Positions 5,515 through 9,357 of a stretch of 9,357 nt of DNA are shown here, piece by piece; positions within the stretch are counted from its first letter, which is position 1, and the number at the start of each line of letters is the position of its first letter. A model generated the notes under the pieces. It ran no database searches. It was not told where the DNA came from and saw nothing but the letters and a program-made list of their open reading frames with translations. Source of the DNA: an uncultured Chloroflexota bacterium (GTDB taxonomy: Bacteria; Chloroflexota; Dehalococcoidia; Lucifugimonadales; CAJWER01); the NCBI GenBank assembly GCA_913030785.1, contig CAJWER010000104.1, forward strand, positions 1 through 9,357, given 5' to 3'. The translations under genes were made by a program, and so were the position numbers.

Positions 5515-7200
5515 GTGGCAACCGATACGAAAAACCAGCTAAAACGTAAGAGTCACGTCGTCACAGACGGGCCGGACCGCGCGCCGGCGCGATCAATGCT
5601 CAGGGCCGTGGGTCTGAACGACGATGACATGAACAAGCCCTTCGTCGCCATCGGCAACCTCGCCAGCGACGTGACCCCCTGCAACGTCCACCTCGACCGC
5701 CTGGCCCGCAAGGTCAAGGAGGGCGTTCGGGCCGCCGACTCCGTGCCCTTCATGTTCGGGACCATCACGATCAGCGACGGCATCTCGATGGGAACAGAGG
5801 GCATGAAGGCGTCCCTGGTGAGCCGTGAGGTGATCGCCGACTCCATCGAGACCATAACATTTGGCGAGAGCATGGACGGGCTGATCGTTGTGGCCGCCTG
5901 CGACAAGAACATGCCCGGCGCGATGATGGCGATGGCTCGCCTTAACGTGCCGTCGCTCTTCTTCTACGGCGGCGCAATCCTGCCGGGCAACTTCCGCGGC
6001 AAGGACGTCAACATCCAGGACATGTTCGAGGCCGTTGGTTCCCACGCCCAGGGTAAGATGACGCTCGACGACCTGATCAACATGGAGCGCGTAGCGTGTC
6101 CCGGCGAGGGCGCATGCTCCGGGATGTTCACCGCCAACACGATGTCGTCGGCTATCGAGGCGATGGGGATGTCCATCCCCGGCGCGGCGTCGATACCTGC
6201 TGTGGACCCCCGCAACGAGGACATGGCGATCAGGGCAGGGCATATAATCCACGACCTGTTGGAGCGCGACCTGAAGCCCCGCGACATCATGACCCACGAC
6301 GCCTTCGAGAATGCCATCATGGTGGTGCTGTCGATGGGCGGCTCGACCAACTCGGTGCTTCACCTGCTGGCCATCGCCCACGAGGCCGGTGTCGAGTTGG
6401 AGATCGACGACTTCGACCGCCTGAGCCGTGTAACGCCCTACCTCTCGGACCTGCGCCCCGGCGGGCGGTTCGTGATGTCAGACGTGGACCGCGCGGGCGG
6501 CGTGCCCGTGATCATGAACGAGCTGCTGAAGGCTGGTCTGCTCCACGGGGACGCGATCACCATCACCGGCAAGACCGTCGCTGAGAACCTTGCCGAATTC
6601 GACACCGCCCCGGACAGCGTCGTGCTCTACCCGGCTTCTGCGCCCCGCAGTCCCACGGGCGGTCTGGTAATCCTGAAGGGCAACCTTGCGCCCGAGGGAG
6701 CCGTGATAAAGGTCGCCGGTACAAAACACCTTAGCCACAAAGGGCCTGCAAGGGTCTACGACGGGGAGCGAGCCGCGTTCAACGCCGTGAATGCTGGTGA
6801 GGTTCAGGACGGCGATGTTCTGGTCATTCGTTACGAGGGCCCGAAGGGCGGCCCAGGCATGCAGGAGATGCTGGCAGTCACGGGGGCCATCATAGGCCGC
6901 GGCCAGGGCGACAGCGTAGTGCTCATGACAGACGGGCGGTTCTCGGGCGCGACCCACGGGCCGATGATTGGTCACGTCGCGCCAGAGGCCCAGGTTGGCG
7001 GGCCAATCGGGCTGGTCGAGGACGGCGACATCATCACGATGAACGTCGAAAATCGCGAGCTAAGCGTCGACGTCTCCGACGAAGAGTTGGCGCGCCGCCG
7101 CGCCACCTGGAGCGCCCCTCCACCCAACTACACTCACGGCGTCATGGCTAAGTATGCCAAGCTGGTGTCGTCAGCATCAAGGGGAGCGGTAACGACGTAG
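5515..7200 (+). CDS. ilvD: Dihydroxy-acid dehydratase IlvD (EC 4.2.1.9)
   Basis: This is a complete protein of 561 residues, normal for the short-type IlvD. It dehydrates 2,3-dihydroxy-isovalerate and 2,3-dihydroxy-3-methylvalerate to the 2-keto acids that precede valine, leucine and isoleucine, in the cytoplasm. Family marks include TPCNVHL around Cys56, SDGISMGTEGMKASL (88-102), AACDKNMPGAMMAMARL (127-143) with Cys129 and the usually carbamylated Lys131, and CPGEGACSGMFTANTM (195-210) with Cys201. Cys56, Cys129 and Cys201 are the expected [2Fe-2S] ligands. GRFSGATHGP (474-483) holds the catalytic serine (Ser477). The GTG start at 5515 is preceded by GGAGG (5503-5507) at seven bases. No other ilv gene is adjacent. 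A weak TGGACA (5459-5464) and TTTAAG (5483-5488) pair may be a nearby promoter in addition to the structured spacer. Confidence 0.97.
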   Translation: MATDTKNQLKRKSHVVTDGPDRAPARSMLRAVGLNDDDMNKPFVAIGNLASDVTPCNVHLDRLARKVKEGVRAADSVPFMFGTITISDGISMGTEGMKASLVSREVIADSIETITFGESMDGLIVVAACDKNMPGAMMAMARLNVPSLFFYGGAILPGNFRGKDVNIQDMFEAVGSHAQGKMTLDDLINMERVACPGEGACSGMFTANTMSSAIEAMGMSIPGAASIPAVDPRNEDMAIRAGHIIHDLLERDLKPRDIMTHDAFENAIMVVLSMGGSTNSVLHLLAIAHEAGVELEIDDFDRLSRVTPYLSDLRPGGRFVMSDVDRAGGVPVIMNELLKAGLLHGDAITITGKTVAENLAEFDTAPDSVVLYPASAPRSPTGGLVILKGNLAPEGAVIKVAGTKHLSHKGPARVYDGERAAFNAVNAGEVQDGDVLVIRYEGPKGGPGMQEMLAVTGAIIGRGQGDSVVLMTDGRFSGATHGPMIGHVAPEAQVGGPIGLVEDGDIITMNVENRELSVDVSDEELARRRATWSAPPPNYTHGVMAKYAKLVSSASRGAVTT

Positions 7201-7335
7201 GGCAGCTTACCTCAGTCCTCGGGATACAGGGTGCAATCGGCGCACGGGCAGAATCGTCTTGATGGGCAGGCGCCCATCATCGTACCCGGCCTCGTCGACA
7301 CGTAGCCCGATCAATCAGTATCGACCGTTTTTCGA

Positions 7336-8525
7336 CTAGCTCCAAGTAGCAGTCCCGTCTGACCGGATTCGCCTCCGAGAGGTTCTCTCGATCACGGTCT
7401 CATAGGCGACCAGTAGGGCGAAGACGAGGCTCACGCCCGAGAGTAGTGACAACGCCACAATCTCCCCCGACACCCCGATCATATCCCCTAGCGCCAGAAC
7501 AGCAACAATCCTTGGCCAGGCCAGCGACCCACCTCACCTGGCTCGTAATCCCAAACCTGGCCGATTCGGTACAAAATAAGCCCTCCGCACAGTGCGACAG
7601 CCGGAACCATGGACCGGGCCTCATCGGTGTGTGCCAGCGTTTTTTTGACGCCCAGACTAAAGAAGATTGCCCCCATGATAATCGGCAGATGGGCATACAT
7701 GTATGCGTGCAACGCTAACCATACTTGCTGAATTCCACTCAGGGCCCGCAGGCGGCGCTCCGCGACAAGTGCGTTCACATCGAAGTGGTCCACCACATTG
7801 CCACGATAATCCCTAGACCCAATAGGGATGGAATAAGAACCTTGCTGTCGGTCGTAAGACCAGACGCCCCGATCCCTATTGAGATCATGGCTTCACCGAG
7901 AGCAATGATGAAATCAGCCCGTGACGCTCCGAGAAGTGACCGGGTGAGACCCTAACCCCGGACACATCCATCACAAGACACCAGCCATATTCAGACGGAA
8001 GAGCCCCCGCCCATCAGGCCTCAAGAGGCACCCATCCGGACACCGCCCCGACCAGAACGATTGTAGGACCGACGATCCCCCCAGTGCCAGATTCAGGATG
8101 CTGCGGAACATGCCGGCAATACCTTGAGCGGCAATGCCGAACAGCACCAACTGGAGCACGCGCACAAACGCATATGCTGCTGCGAACAGGACGGCTTTGT
8201 CGCCGAAGGCGTCAGGAACGGTGAGCGCACCCGCCAGCATTCCACCCATCACCAGAAGCATCGCTAGCCTGACTGCTCCGTCGTCGAGATCGACCATTGT
8301 GCCAAGCCAAGCATAAGATTGCCAAGCCAGCCATAAAGTTGCGATGAGTAGAACGCCCTGCCCCAGGCCGACCCAACTCAGCTCACTCACTAGAAGTTGG
8401 GTGACTTGTGTGAACGCGAAGACGAAGACGAGATCAAAGAAAAGCTCGAACCGCTTGACGGAGCGGTCGCCCGAGTCTGGGTCAGATGTCTCCTGATGGT
8501 GTTCAGATGGCAGCGTCAATCCCAC
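7336..8525 (-). pseudogene. Decayed ltrA-family (low temperature requirement A) membrane protein gene
   Basis: Joined across frames, about 395 codons on the minus strand reproduce an LtrA-type multi-helix membrane protein, a family of unknown biochemical role. The N-terminal hallmark KRFELFFDLVFVFAFTQVT is present, then GHFSERHGL, FIIALGEAMISIG, FDVNALVAERRL and a C-terminal helix ending LVAYETVIERTSRRRI before TAG at 7338-7336. No single frame survives. There is a shift in the run of six C at 8077-8082, an in-frame TGA at 8016-8014, a one-base loss near 7911-7914, another near 7784-7792, and a further shift between 7518 and 7545. The probable original start is the GTG at 8525, three bases after AAGGAG; a TTG at 8519 has better spacing. 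It lies 37 bases behind fmt and was probably transcribed with it. Neighbouring genes are intact, so decay is likelier than sequencing error. Confidence 0.85.
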
Positions 8526-8562
8526 ATGCTCCTTGAGATCACATAATCCCGCAAACGATCGC

Positions 8563-9357
8563 TCACTCTCCCAGCACCGCGCCGATGATATCGGCGTGGC
8601 CTCGCAGGAACTCGGCCGCGTCCGATGCACTCGAGCCCTCTAATTGCAGACGCCTGACTTCCAGCGTGCCGTGGGCCGTGGAGATGCCCAGCTCACCGGT
8701 TGGAAGGGGTATTACCTGGCCTGGTGCTGAGTCCGTCGCGCACCCTGTAACCCCCGCCGCCTCTACGATCTTGAGCAGCTTGCCGCGCCACCTCGTGAAC
8801 ACGCCGGGCCACGGCTGGTATGCGCGGAGCTGCTTGGCAATGCGGGCAGCGTCCTGGCCCCAGTCGATATCACCGTCCTCGCGTTTCAGCAGCTTTGTTG
8901 TGGTCGCGGCGGCATCATCCTGGGGTACGGCTGCAATGCCGCCCTCCGCCCACGCCGGTAGTGTCTCCACAATCAGCTCCGCGCCTAGTCGGAACAGCCG
9001 GGCGGTGAGGTCTGTGCCGTCCTCGTCCACGCCAATGGCGGTCTCTCGTTGGGCCAGGATGGGGCCAGTGTCCATGCCCTCATCGAGCTGAATTATTGTC
9101 ACGCCGGTATCGGCATCACCGCTGAGTATGGCGGCGGCCACCGGAGAAGGGCCGCGGTACTTTGACAATAGCGAGGGGTGCACGTTCAGACAGCCCAGAG
9201 GCGGCAGGTCCAGCGTCGCCGTGGGCAGGAACAGTCCGTAGGCCGCGACGATGATCACATCGGGCGTCAACTCCGCCAACTTTTCTTGAGCCTCAGTACG
9301 CTTCAGGGAAGGTGGCTGGAATATCGGCAGCCCTCGCTCCTCCGCGGCCTCCTTGAC
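8563..9357 (-). CDS. fmt: Methionyl-tRNA formyltransferase Fmt, N-terminus cut by window edge
   Basis: The frame is open from the right window edge to TGA at 8565-8563, giving 264 residues. About 45-50 N-terminal residues are missing compared with the usual 310. The enzyme formylates Met-tRNAfMet with 10-formyl-tetrahydrofolate so that translation can begin. Numbering from the edge, the catalytic triad is visible: Asn58 and His60 in CLNVHPSLL, and Asp96 in DEGMDTGPIL. The C-terminal tRNA-binding domain shows KREDGDIDW (158-166), AYQPWPGVFTRWRGKLLKI (179-197) and an RRLQLEG segment. Where most homologues read SLLPRYRG, this one has SLLSKYRG, a mild change. It is probably the second-last cistron before the ltrA pseudogene; its promoter is outside the window. 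Confidence 0.96.
   Translation of the reverse strand, partial: VKEAAEERGLPIFQPPSLKRTEAQEKLAELTPDVIIVAAYGLFLPTATLDLPPLGCLNVHPSLLSKYRGPSPVAAAILSGDADTGVTIIQLDEGMDTGPILAQRETAIGVDEDGTDLTARLFRLGAELIVETLPAWAEGGIAAVPQDDAAATTTKLLKREDGDIDWGQDAARIAKQLRAYQPWPGVFTRWRGKLLKIVEAAGVTGCATDSAPGQVIPLPTGELGISTAHGTLEVRRLQLEGSSASDAAEFLRGHADIIGAVLGE

Noticed and set aside
5593..6381. Minus-strand open frame of 262 codons
   Set aside because: It is a shadow of ilvD: extremely rich in His, Gly and Val as expected from the antisense of GC-rich codons.
7261..7278. Hairpin GATGGGC / GCCCATC downstream of ilvD
   Set aside because: Seven base pairs but no T tract on either strand, so I do not call it a terminator.
7809..7829. 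Hairpin ATCCCTA / TAGGGAT
   Set aside because: It lies inside the ltrA pseudogene and has no associated signal; chance is sufficient.
8300..8339. Tandem 20-nt near-repeat (TGCCAAGCC words)
   Set aside because: It encodes the Trp/Leu/Ala-rich helix of the ltrA remnant (LWLAWQSYAWLGT), so the similarity follows from repeated amino-acid words.
8585..9091. Plus-strand open frame of 168 codons
   Set aside because: Antisense to fmt and serine/arginine-rich; fmt explains this stretch.

Overview
The window looks like a chromosomal segment of a moderately GC-rich, free-living bacterium. My best guess is the Chloroflexota (Dehalococcoidia or a SAR202-like lineage). This is inference from two things: a cytoplasmic reductive-dehalogenase-like corrinoid/Fe-S protein, and hairpin-rich intergenic units of a kind I associate with those genomes. 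No rRNA, tRNA, CRISPR array, transposase or phage gene was seen, and no marker here fixes the taxonomy.

Left part (1-1583): a sodium:solute symporter gene runs leftwards off the window. Its leader is complete and readable on the minus strand. In order it has a near-consensus sigma-70 promoter (TTGACA, 17 nt, TAGACT), a canonical TPP riboswitch, a GC-rich hairpin with a U tract, a strong Shine-Dalgarno and a TTG start. The transporter is therefore probably thiamine-related and shut down by TPP through early transcription termination. Divergent from it on the plus strand is rsmG (16S rRNA G527 methyltransferase).

Middle part (1584-5121, plus strand): rsmG is followed by a YbhN/UPF0104-type flippase-like membrane protein. 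Next comes a gene with its own strong promoter for a two-[4Fe-4S] reductase of the RdhA/QueG superfamily. A small ORF overlaps the end of that gene by 4 bp. The longest open frame of the reductase gene starts inside the promoter -35 box, so I use the ATG at 3614.

Intergenic 5122-5514: this stretch is full of structure. It holds one clear REP-like inverted repeat whose left arm supplies the stop codon of the small ORF, one degraded relative, and then an extended -10 promoter followed by four successive stem-loops. The last stem-loop is a perfect 10-bp GC-rich hairpin. The dihydroxy-acid dehydratase gene ilvD (5515-7200) follows.

Right part (7201-9357, minus strand): fmt (methionyl-tRNA formyltransferase) enters from the right edge. 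Thirty-seven bases after its stop lies an ltrA-family membrane-protein gene that is clearly a pseudogene, with at least four frameshifts and one in-frame stop. It converges on ilvD across a 135-bp spacer. The intact genes are housekeeping (ribosome modification, branched-chain amino acid synthesis, translation initiation). The less ordinary parts are the riboswitch-controlled symporter, the soluble RdhA-like protein and the 5.1-5.5 kb structured spacer.
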